In this document: in pieces, positions 12,301 to 24,300 of the stretch
Layout of the letters: each line of letters opens with the position of its first letter
Numbering within the stretch: the stretch's first letter is position 1
From: Xiphophorus maculatus
Lineage: Eukaryota; Chordata; Actinopteri; Cyprinodontiformes; Poeciliidae
Direction of reading: 5' to 3'
Length of the DNA: 64,000 bases
Assembly (NCBI RefSeq): GCF_002775205.1
Contig: NC_036458.1
Span: 1,079,483-1,143,482, forward strand
Made by a program: the position numbers and the translations under genes
Notes under the pieces: generated by a model
Told to the model about the DNA's origin: nothing
The model's input: the letters and a program-made list of their open reading frames with translations, nothing else
Database searches by the model: none

Positions 12301-15300
12301 TATTATTACTATTATTATTATTATTATTATTATTATGAAGACTCTATTCAGATGTTATACATTTATTTAGTAGAAGAGTTCAATTCAAGAATACTTTACT
12401 GATCCCAAAGAGAAATGAAATGTTGTTGTAATTCATATTAATTCAAAATGAGTTATTGTAGATGCTGATGGCTGTGGGCAGGAAGGATCTCCTGTAGAGG
12501 TCTGTATTACAGCAAAGTTAAAGAAACCTCTGACTGAAGACGCTCTGTTTCTATGAACAGGATGGTGGTCCCTAATATTCCTCATTTTATGAACAATCAT
12601 TTCCAGTACAAGTTTATAATAAATACTAATTTATATTAGTTCACATAAGAAATGTAAGTACAGATAGAAATTTGTTTGAAAGTTAATATTTTTAATTTTT
12701 GTGTCATTTTATTTAATAAATTGTGATCTCTGCATCATCAATCAGCTGGTGACCAATCTGGGATCAATTGCTCGTGCCTGGATTCACCACCAGGGGGCTT
12801 TCACCTCCAGAAAGGTTCAAAAATCACTCTGGTTTTTCTGTCTCCTGTTTTCCAGGTGAAGCAGCAGCACAGAGGAAACAAACAACCTCGATATCTTCAT
12901 CTTTAGCAACACAAACTCTAAATAAAGATGAATTTCCAGATAGAAAACGTGAATTTCTCTCATCCCTCCAAGGTTTCCTGTGGAAAACCAGCAGCAACAC
13001 AGGAAAGCAACATAAGCAATATAATTAACTTTAATCTGATTACTGTATTGGAAATAATAGCACATTAGATTATTCACTACTGACTCACAGACATCGCCAG
13101 GGTGAAAAACTTTTTTATCAAGTTAAAACAACAAAATGTTTCCAGTCTCGTCTCGAAGTTTTATCACTTGTTTAATGATGTAAAGCCTTCAGCCAATCAG
13201 AGCAGGAATAAACAAGCCTGACGCTAAGCGAATTAATAACTGCTGATGTAACTCGTCTCGTTTGTTTCCCTTTCTCTCATCCAGACACTAAATAAACTAA
13301 CAAGCTGCAGCATCCGTCCTGTCATGCATCTAACGGTCATTAGGACAAAGTAAAGGCTTCCCATCCGGCAGACCGGTCCGGCAACATTTACAGAAACACG
13401 AGCCGCGTTTAATATACACGGCAACCGGCAGAAACCAGCAACTCGCCTCTATGGCAGCAGAGAGGAGGAGCGGCTAACGCTAGCAGCTTTACAGCAAGGA
13501 GCACAGCCAGGCACAGCACCACAAACTCTAGAAAACTCTGGAAAACTCTGGGGAAACTCTGGGGAAACTCTGGAAAACTTTGGGAAAACTCTAGAAAACT
13601 CTGGGAAAACTGGAAAACTTTGGGAAAACTCTGGAAAATTCTGGGAAAACTGGAAAACTTTGGGAAAACTCTGGAAAATTCTGGGAAACTGGAAAACTTT
13701 GGGAAAACTCTGGAAAATTCTGGGGAACTGGAAAACTTTGGGAAAACTCTGGAAAACTTTGGGGAAACTTTGGGGAAACTGGAAAACTTTGGGGAAACTC
13801 TGGGGAAACTCTGGAAAACTTTGGGGAAACTCTGGGGAAACTCTGGAAAACTTTGGGGGGAAAACTCTGGGGAAACTCTGGAAAACTTTGGGAAAACTCT
13901 GGGGAAACTGGAAAACTTTGGGGAAACTCTGGGGAAACTGGAAAACTTTGGGGAAACTCTGGGGAAACTCTGGAAAACTTTGGGGAAACTCTGGGGAAAC
14001 TGGAAAACTTTGGGGAAACTCTGGGGAAACTCTGGAAAACTTTGGGAAAACTCTGGGGAAACTGGAAAACTTTGGGGAAACTCTGGAAAACTTTGGGAAA
14101 ACTCTGGGAAACACTGGAGAAACTTTGGGGGAAACTCTGGAAAACTCTAGGGAGACTCTGGGGCAGTCAGAGTCTCCCTAGAGACTGGAAAACTCTGGAG
14201 AAACTCTATATATAAAATTTAAAAGTTTCCCTCCATCAGTAAAATGTTTGTAAACCAGCATCAGATTATTAACCAGCAGCTCCTCTGATGAGGTCCTGGA
14301 TGGGTTCAGAGTTTACCTCTCGCCCGGCGGTCCGGTCAATCCCGGCAGTCCGGTCGGTCCTGGAGCCAGCCCCGCATTCGGCTCCTCCGCCTCTCTGCGC
14401 TCCGCTCCAGATCTCCGGCCCCAGCTGCTGCTCTGCTGAGCGATCCAGGCTGGAATGAACAGTAAAAAGTATTTTAGGCTGCCGTCACATGGAGCAGCTG
14501 AGAAACGATAGATGCTAGCAGAGCTAGCTGTTCCCCCTCCCGATTCACCACCAGGGGGCGCGTCTGAGACAATTTTGTACAGAAAAGCAGACATCAACCA
14601 ACTTTTTAACCAATAAGAAAATTCACCTGCAATACCGCTGGTCAACCCAAAGAGGGCAGCACTGAGACTGTTTTAGGCCAAATGTTTCAAAATTAAACAA
14701 ATTTACTCAAAAATGTCACAATTATCACAGAAACATAAAGATAGATTAATGGATTAATAAAGTTGATTTGGGGTTTAGTTCCTCTCTGGTTTGCTTTGGG
14801 CCACTGGAGCAGTGGAACATTTATGTTTTAAATTTTACTTTTATTTTCATTCGGTCTCAGTCCAGACCCAAAACATTCTGGTTCTGGTTCTACTGGAGGT
14901 TTCTTCCTGTTAAAGACAGTTGTTCCTCTCCACCTTCTTTCCTAAAATGCTGCAAAGTAAAATCCATTTCTTGTTTCTTTAGACGGGGAAGTTTTCACTA
15001 ATGGAGCCTTTTATGATCTATTGATGTGGAACGGATCACACTGGGTTAAACTGGAATGAACTGGGCCGGTTCTGGTCTTGTAAAGTTCCCTGATTAACTT
15101 TAGTTCTGAAAAAAACTAAAAGCAGCGTGACCTTTGACCTGCGAACAGAGGTCAGATTGTTTCTGGTGTTCTGGGTCGTTCTGTTGGTGTTTAGGGGGAG
15201 ATGTCCAAGCGGAGCTTCGCTCTGACCCTTGAGGTCATGAGAGACAGATTGAATTACAGCAGCGCTCAGGAATCTCTGGCCGGAGGGGATTCTAAGTTTT

Positions 15301-18300
15301 ACTGGGTTGGTTTCCCAAAAAATCAACAAGAACGAGGAGCTCACGCTGCTGGGGGGAACTGGGAGGACTGGGAGAGGATCTGTGGGCTGAGATAGAAACG
15401 CAGCAGTTAGATCCGTAATGGAGGGTTGGCTCTTTGATCCGAGCTCAACGTCTGCACATTTTACTTCCTTCTGTCTGCAGAGGCTCTTTAAATGTCCAAC
15501 AGGAATGAGACCAGCCTGGAGGATAAAACCAGTAACTAGAGGATAAAACCAGTAACTAGAGGATAAAAACCAGTAACTAGAGAATAAAACCAGTAACTAG
15601 AGGATAAAAACCAGTAACTAGAGGATAAAACCAGTAACTAGAGGATAAAAACCAGTAACTAGAGGATAAAACCAGTAACTAGAGGATAAAAACCAGTAAC
15701 TAGAGGATAAAACCAGTAACTAGAGGATAAAACCAGTAACTAGAGGATAAAACCAGTAACTAGAGGATAAAAACCAGTAACTAGAGGATAAAAACCAGTA
15801 ACTAGAGGATAAAACCAGTAACTAGAGGATAAAACCAGTAACTAGAGGATAAAAACCAGTAACTAGAGGATAAAAACCAGTAACTAGAGGATAAAACCAG
15901 TAACTAGAGGATAAAAACCAGTAACTAGAGGATAAAACCAGTAACTAGAGGATAAAAACCAGTAACTAGAGGATAAAAACCAGTAACTAGAGGATAAAAC
16001 CAGTAACTAGAGGATAAAACCAGTAACTAGAGGATAAAACCAGTAACTAGAGGATAAAACCAGTAACTAGAGGATAAAACCAGTAACTAGAGGATAAAAA
16101 CCAGTAACTAGAGGATAAAACCAGTAACTAGAGGATAAAAAACCAGTAACTAGAGGATAAAACCAGTAACTAGAGGATAAAAACCAGTAACTAGAGGATA
16201 AAACCAGTAACTAGAGGATAAAACCAGTAACTAGAGGATAAAACCAGTAACTAGAGGATAAAACCAGTAACTAGAGGATAAAACCAGTAACTAGAGATAA
16301 AACCAGTAACTAGAGGATAAAAACCAGTAACTAGAGGATAAAACCAGTAACTAGAGGATAAAACCAGTAACTAGAGGATAAAACCAGTAACTAGAGGATA
16401 AAACCAGTAACTAGAGGATAAAAACCAGTAACTAGAGGATAAAAACCAGTAACTAGAGGATAAAACCAGTAACTAGAGGATAAAAACCAGTAACTAGAGG
16501 ATAAAACCAGTAACTAGAGGATAAAACCAGTAACTAGAGGATAAAAACCAGTAACTAGAGGATAAAACCAGTAACTAAGGATAAAACCAGTAACTAGATA
16601 AAAACCAGTAACTAGAGGATAAAAACCAGTAACTAGAGGATAAAACCAGTAACTAGAGGATAAAAACCAGTAACTAGAGGATAAAACCAGTAACCGGGTT
16701 GTGGAAATTGGTTGGATGTCTAACCTTCTGCTCTGGTTCTGGTTCTGGTCGTAACGGCCGGCGGCCAGGCGTCCGGCGCCGCCTGAGGTCACAGGGGTCA
16801 CAGGGGTCAGGGAGGAGGCGGGGCCCGGCTGGGTCGGCACGCTGTCGCCTGGAAACCAAACCCAGATTATCGTAAAATAAAACTTTCGGTCTGAATCCAG
16901 TTCCTCTAATTCATGCACTGCAAAAACACAAAATCTTCCCAGAGAACTTTAGTTCAGTTTATAGAGAAAATATCTCAGTTCACTATAAAAAATAGGAAAC
17001 TAACTTAATTTCCCATCAAGATATTTTTTATAGTTTTTATGTCCACAATTCTTCAATATTGATGAAAAAGCTCCATTTGACCTTTGACCTGAAGAATAAA
17101 ACGCTCGTCCCGCCCAGCTCTGGATTAGTGCAGAAGATAAACCCAAGCAGTGCCAACATGAGCGTTGCCATGGCAACAGCGCCACAACCGGTCGACGTTA
17201 AATGCTACTGATGAATCGCTGTGTTTAAAGGAGGATCAGGGGCCAACATGGCGGCTAATGACAGTGACATCATCGCTGAGCAGAGGAAGGAGACGGGTCC
17301 AGTTGGGAGTAAACAGAACCAGAACCTTAAACTGGTTCTGATGAAATGTCTCTGTGACAGAAAGTGGCACGAATGCTGAAGGAAACAGAGCCAGTGAAGG
17401 ACTCACTGGTTGTACAGGAATTAAAGGAAGAAATCAAAATGTTTCATTTAATTCTTTCTTTTCTGTTGGAGAATAAAATCTGATTTAAAAATCATTTAAA
17501 AGCCTCATAAATCCAGGAAACACGGATGAGTTCTGATTAACCGCCGCAGTAAACTGGTCACCATCATTTACTGTCTAGTTATTTCTAAATGAACTGGATC
17601 AGTTTTACTGTCAATCAGCTATGAATTTACACAACTTAAATAAACCAAAGTCAAATTAAAAACATCAATTTAATATTTTTAATATAAAAACTAATATTAT
17701 TAAATACAAATTCCTTATATAAAATGTAATAATATGTCTTGATATCATGTTTGTCTTGATGGCCTGATAGCTTATTATTTTATACTTTCAGAAAGAAGGA
17801 AAGATAACTGCGTCTCAGAGGTCGTGTGAAGGTCAAACTCTGCTGGTTCGGTTCATGTTTTCAGAACCAGAAACGTGTCAAACCGAAATGAGCTGCTGGA
17901 GATTTCTGCAGTTTCTCCAGGAAAAAGAAACAAAAAAAGAGATTTTCACAAGAACTGTTGTGGCCAAAACAAACACATTGATAACCAGAATGTTTTTAGA
18001 TTTTCCATCTCCACTGTTTATGGAAATAAAAGCCAAACATTCCCGTTTTCCTCCAGTTGGTCAAACCGACACTGAGATCCTCTGAAAAAACAGGTAAAAA
18101 GTTACTTTTGTCACTAAAACCAACAAACCAATCGATGTAAAACCAGTTCATCAAGCTGCCGACGCCAGAGAGGGAAACAGCAGAAAACACGGAATATTAT
18201 GATTCAGGTGTAAAATCTAAAATCTGCAGGTTACACCAACATTTCTGCTTCAGGGAATAAAAACACAAACTGTCGTGAACGGTAACCGTGGTAACCATGA

Positions 18301-21300
18301 TAATCACCGATGAAGATAAAGGCCGACTCCAAAATCATTTTATCTTTGTTTCAAAAGAGTAAGCTCCATTTTTCCAGCACCTCTGCTCTCACACAGTGTG
18401 ACGTCACCTCTGCTGTGAACATGAAGACTGAGGAGTAGAGAGGAAGTACTCTGGATGTGGGAAATAAAAACTGGGAAAGAGAAATCAGACTCGACTAAAA
18501 TCAACATAAAGCCACAACATTGTGATCAGTTTCGTTTATATCGGTCGAGTCATGATGAGACGTTGAGAATCAGGAGAAAAGGTCGTTTTTTTGTTGTTAA
18601 ATAAAAATCACTTGGATCTTCTGATACATTTTTATAGTAAAGTTTATTTGTATTATCTGTTTTATTTCATCATTTAGTAATTCCTCTGAAATGTAATTTG
18701 TGAATTTTCATTTTCTTTTTGGTAATTATTTTTTTATTTAGAAAGACAGATTTCCATCACATTCGTTAATTACAGCTTTTCCCAGTTAAGATCTTACATT
18801 AGTATACAAGCTGAGAATCCAAGTGATTTTGTCCATACTGCCTTTCTGGTATTTTCTTTTACAGACTATTACTAATTTTTGTTGTGAACAATAACAAAAA
18901 TGAACAGAATTGAACAATAACGGGGAATGCACCATCTCCAGCAATAAAAAAAAACACAATAACATACAAGGGCACATAATTCACCAGAACAATCAAATGA
19001 AGTCGGATCTAATTGGTTTTACATACTCAGTCCAATTGGTCCAGATCTTATAAAACTTTCCTTTTTCAACTTGGAGGGAAAATAAATCTTTTCTTACTAC
19101 CTTTCTTACTGGCTGCCAGTATAGGCAGCAGGTTTTTGTCTTGGTTGGTCCATGTGTCCAACTGTAAGTTGCCCAAATACAACGTTTCACATTTGAATGA
19201 AATTTTTACATTGAATATATTTTCAATATGTTTGTGGAACTTTTCCCAATATGGTTTTATTACTTGGCAGTAAAACATGGAAGTGGTTTGGCTCCTTTAG
19301 ACCCACAGAGTCTCCAGCAGGCGTTGCTTTCATATCGTCTCTGAACGGGTGGAACAAAAAATCGTGCAACGTTTTTCCAACAAAACTCCCGCCATGTGTT
19401 TGATCCGGTCCAGACCCACTGCAGCTGACATATTTCTTCCCAGCCTTCTTGTGGGATTATTACCTTCATTTCCTTTTCCCATTTCCTCTTTATGTATTCT
19501 GTATTCTCATGTTTAGATAGCTGTACGGCATTATATAACTTAGAGATAATTCTGCTGTCTGATCTGGGTTTAATTAGTGTTAGAAATACCTCCATGAAAC
19601 TTGAATCACCTCTTTGTGAATTTTCATTTTCATTTTGTTGAAATAAAAATAACTTGGTTCATATACTGCAGGATGCAGAATCTCATAATATCAGAGGAAA
19701 ATCAGGAGCAGCGAGGTTATGGACACGATGATTTATCTAATTATGTTTCATTATGTTTGATTCTGATTCTCATAAAACTTTCACTCTTTGTGTTGCATTC
19801 AGGGACATCAGGGAACTTCTGACCTCTGACTCAAAATGATCATTAAAAGAAATATAATAAAAGTTAGTAAAATATTTCACAAACTTGTTAGTGAGTCGGT
19901 TCTTGTTACGGTCCGGACCGGAGGCACATCTGGACGTGCAGGCCCGGCCGCCGACGCAGGATTGCTCCGACCGGCGGCGGCCATGTTTGCTGGGCTGGGG
20001 TCCTGATGGTTGTCATGGAAACACAGAACAAGGCGTTACAAACATTAAAACTTCAGAAACTATTACAGAGTTTTTATTTCATGAGGAAGGAGTGAAGGAA
20101 GGAACAAATGGACTAAAGGACGGACGGACAGACAGACGGACGGACAGACGGACGGACGGACGGACGGACTGATGGACGGACAGACAGACGGACGGACGGA
20201 CGGACGGACTGATGGACGGATGTTTTAGAAACGGGGATTAGAGAAAACTTCTGGAAATATTTTCCCAGATATTTTTTGTATTTCAAATCTGAAAAATTTT
20301 GATTTTAACCTTAAAAATCATCCAAACCACTTTAGATCACTTTGTGATTAATTAGCATATTGAGCATTTTCATTCAATAAAACACTGAAGATCAAATAAA
20401 GATTTTTATTTCATCATTTGTAATAAACACAAAGTGAAGCTGCTGCTTCTTAATGAACCATCATTAAATCCTCTGCAGCTGTAAAGTCTGGAAACCGTAA
20501 TCACTGAGCACAAACTTCTTTACATTTTCAGATTTGTGGATAAATATTCATGTGTTTCCACGGCAACAGACTCCGGTTTATTCTGAAATAGCGTTTCCTC
20601 TGCTGCTGGAGGCTTTTAGGTTCAGCAGATGAGAGTTTGGTTTGTTCTGCTACCTGATTGGCCACAGAGTCAACGCTGCGTTTCTTCTTCTGCTGTTTGT
20701 TAGCAGACAGGTACGCAGTGAGCTGCTCGCCCCACCTGGTGAGGACAGAGAGAGAGAGAGAGCCGGTGAGTCTGCATCTGATTGGCTGATATGAGGGGCC
20801 GTTTAGGACAAAATTTACGTTTTGTCTCTCACACACTACCAAAAAGTCTCGCATACTCCAAAAAAATAGCCTCGCACACTCCAAAAAATTACGTTTTGTC
20901 CCTCACACACTACCAAAAACTCACGCATACTCAAAAAAATAGCCTCGCATACTCAAAAAATTACGTTTTGTCTCTCACACACTACCAAAAACTCACGCAT
21001 ACTCAAAAAAATAGCCACGCACACTCAAAAATTACTCACGCACATTCAAAAAATACTCAAATTGCGTATACACACACTACTAAAATGTCACACACACACA
21101 CACAAACGTTAACTTTCTCGCTCACATACACTGCTAACAGCTCGCACACACACAGACGTTTATCTCTCACATACACAAGACTAAAGTTGAACACACACAC
21201 AGTACTAAGACTCGTTTTATGTATGTGTGAGAGCGAGACTTTTTATGTATGTGTGAGAGCGAAACTCTTTATGAATGTGAGAGCCAGACTCTTTTTGAAT

Positions 21301-24300
21301 GTGTGAGAGTTGTCACGGAAGAGGCGGGGCCTAATTTTTGGATCAAACTGCGCATGCGTAGATCCTAAACTATAAGTTTCGATTGTTGACTCACTGTATG
21401 TTCTATTACTTAGTATATTTGTGCTTTTAAATATATATAGAACGTTTAACTTTCTTGAAGATTAAATGTGCTATAGAAATAAATGAATCTGATTGATTGA
21501 TTAAAAACAGGCAAAATTGCTGTAGTACAATCTGTCCACTGGGTGCCAGTATTACAGGAATTATTAACCGGCGCCAACTAGTGCCGAAGAAGAAAGAGTT
21601 TGCTATACCGAACATGGCTAACTCTAATTCGAAACGAGAGAGAATTGGTCAGGCAGCTGCCATTTTAAACACCATTCTATCTTCTCCGGAGGCAACCAGC
21701 ACTTTGACAGGCGCATTAAACGATTCAACGACTGCCCGCAGTGCTACAGTAGATTCAGAACTCTCATCTCTGTTCCGTTCCGGAGCGGTGTTTAAAATGG
21801 CAGCTGCCTGACCAATTCTCTCTCGTTTCGAATTAGAGTTAGCCATGTTCGGTATAGCAAACTCTTTCTTCTTCGGCACTAGTTGGCGCCGGTTAATAAT
21901 TCCTGTAATACTGGCACCCAGTGGACAGATTGTACTACAGCAATTTTGCTCTTTTTAATCAATCAATCAGATTCATTTATTTCTATAGCACATTTAATCT
22001 ACAAGAAAGTTAAACGTTCTATATATATTTAAAAGCACAAATATACTAAGTAATAGAACATACAGTGAGTCAACAATCGAAACTTATAGTTTAGGATCTA
22101 CGCATGCGCAGTTTGATCCAAAAATTATGCCCCACCTCTTCCGTGACAACTCTCACACATTCAAAAAGAGTTTCGCTCTCACACATTCAAAAAGAGTTTC
22201 GCTCTCACACATTCAAAAAAAGTCTCGCTCTCACACATACATAAAACGAGTCTTAGTACTGTGTGTGTGTTCAACTTTAGTCTTGTGTATGTGAGAGATA
22301 AACGTCTGTGTGTGTGCGAGCTGTTAGCAGTGTATGTGAGCGAGAAAGTTAACGTTTGTGTGTATGTGCGCGAGCTGGTAGTAGTGTATGTGAGCGAGAA
22401 AGTTAACGTTTGTGAATGTGCGAGCTGTTAGTACAGTGTATGTGAGCGAGCTGATAGTAGTGTATGTGAGCGAGAAAGTTAACGTTTGTGTGTGTGTGTG
22501 TGACATTTTAGTAGTGTGTGTATACGCAATTTGAGTATTTTTTGAATGTGCGTGAGTAATTTTTGAGTGTGCGTGGCTATTTTTTTGAGTATGCGTGAGT
22601 TTTTGGTAGTGTGTGAGAGACAAAACGTAATTTTTTGAGTATGCGAGGCTATTTTTTTGAGTATGCGAGAGTTTTTGGTAGTGTGTGAGAGACAAAACGT
22701 AATTTTTTGAGTATGCGAGGCTATTTTTTTGAGTATGCGTGAGTTTTTGGTAGTGTGTGAGAGACAAAATGTAATTTTTTTGAGTATGCGTGAGTTTTTG
22801 GTAGTGTGTGAGGGACAAAACGTAATTTTTTGGAGTGTGCGTGGCTACTTTTTTGGAGTATGCGAGACTTTTTGGTAGTGTGTGAGAGACAAAACGTAAA
22901 TTTTGTCCTAAACGGCCCCTCATAGGCTGAGAGTGGCGTCCAGTTTCCTGCTGACCCGCTGATGATCTCTCTGCTGTCGCCGCGGATGAAGACTTCCTGC
23001 GTCGCCGTGGCGATGCACAGCGCGTTCCTCTGGCCGGTCCAGGGCTCGGCGTCCGTAACGCCGGTACACAGGTTCATGTTGATGGTTCCCTGTGGCAGAG
23101 TATTGGGCTGAAAGAGAGAGGGAAAAAACACTCAGTTTAATCCCAGGAACTCCGCAGAACCAGGAATAAAGTTAATAAACCAGGATTAAAGTTAATAAAC
23201 CAGGAATAAAGTTAATAAACCAGGAATAAAGTTAATAAACCAGGATTAATGTTTATTAACCAGGAATAAAGTTAATAAACCAGGAATAAAGTTAATAAAC
23301 CAGGATTAATGTTTATTAACCAGGAATAAAGTTAATAAACCAGGATTAAAGTTAATAAACCAGGATTAATGTTTATTAACCAGGAATAAAGTTAATAAAC
23401 CAGGATTAATGTTTATTAACCAGGAATAAAGTTAATAAACCAGGATTAAAGTTAATAAACCAGGATTAATGTTTATTAACCAGGAATAAAGTTAATAAAC
23501 CAGGATTAATGTTTATTAACCAGGAATAAAGTTAATAAACCAGGAATAATGTTTATTAACCAGGAATAAAGTTAATAAACCAGGAATAAAGTTAATATAC
23601 CAGGAATAAAGTTAATAAACCAGGATTAATGTTTATTAACCAGGAATAAAGTTAATAAACCAGGAATAATGTTTATTAACCAGGAATAAAGTTAATAAAC
23701 CAGGAATAAAGTTAATATACCAGGAATAAAGTTAATAAACCAGGATTAATGTTTATTAACCAGGATTCATGTTTATTAACAGGATAAATGTTCATAATTA
23801 GGATTCATCTCCGTAACCCGTCTCAGTTCCGGATCAGAACCGTCTCTGTGCTTCCTACCAGCTCATCCAGAGCGTACGTCATTCTGCCGTGTTCGTACAG
23901 GATGAAGAAACGCCGCTGCCATTTCTGGTAACAGAAAACTTTGTTAGGAGCAGAGAGAGAAACGTTATCAAGTCAGAAATCAGAATCACGTCCTACCCTG
24001 GACCTCTGGGCGGGATTATCAAAGTCCGTTCCCTCAGGAGCCAAACACAACCAGCCGGCGTAGACGGGCTTCGCCTGGAGGGAGAGAGGGCAGGAGGGAC
24101 CCATCAGGGTCACCGGTCAGGAGACCAGTAAGAGGACCAGTTCAACACTGGTACAAATTAGTCCAGGAAACATTTTCAAGGAAATCCTGATGTCTTTGAC
24201 CAGAATTGACTATTGTGTTCATTTTTTTCCAAGTGATACGTAGAAAATTAGCTGAATGTCATCCATGTTATATTTCCATATCTCTATTTGATGTGATTTA

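Noticed and set aside
13449-14215. Four long ORFs (up to 221 codons) with [13 protein letters not shown] or [13 protein letters not shown] repeats
   Set aside because: They are translations of the GGGAAACTCTGG array in several frames and both strands. No splice signals, start context or homology supports a protein.
15515-16695. Possible CRISPR array because of regular 20-bp repeats
   Set aside because: There are no unique spacers, the units are directly head-to-tail, and this is a vertebrate intron. The same applies to 23161-23785.
20782-22923. Long His/Thr/Lys-rich ORFs ([20 protein letters not shown]) in both arms of the palindrome
   Set aside because: Translations of the simple ACACTACCAAAAACTC-type arrays inside the arms. 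Low complexity and arm-length dependent.
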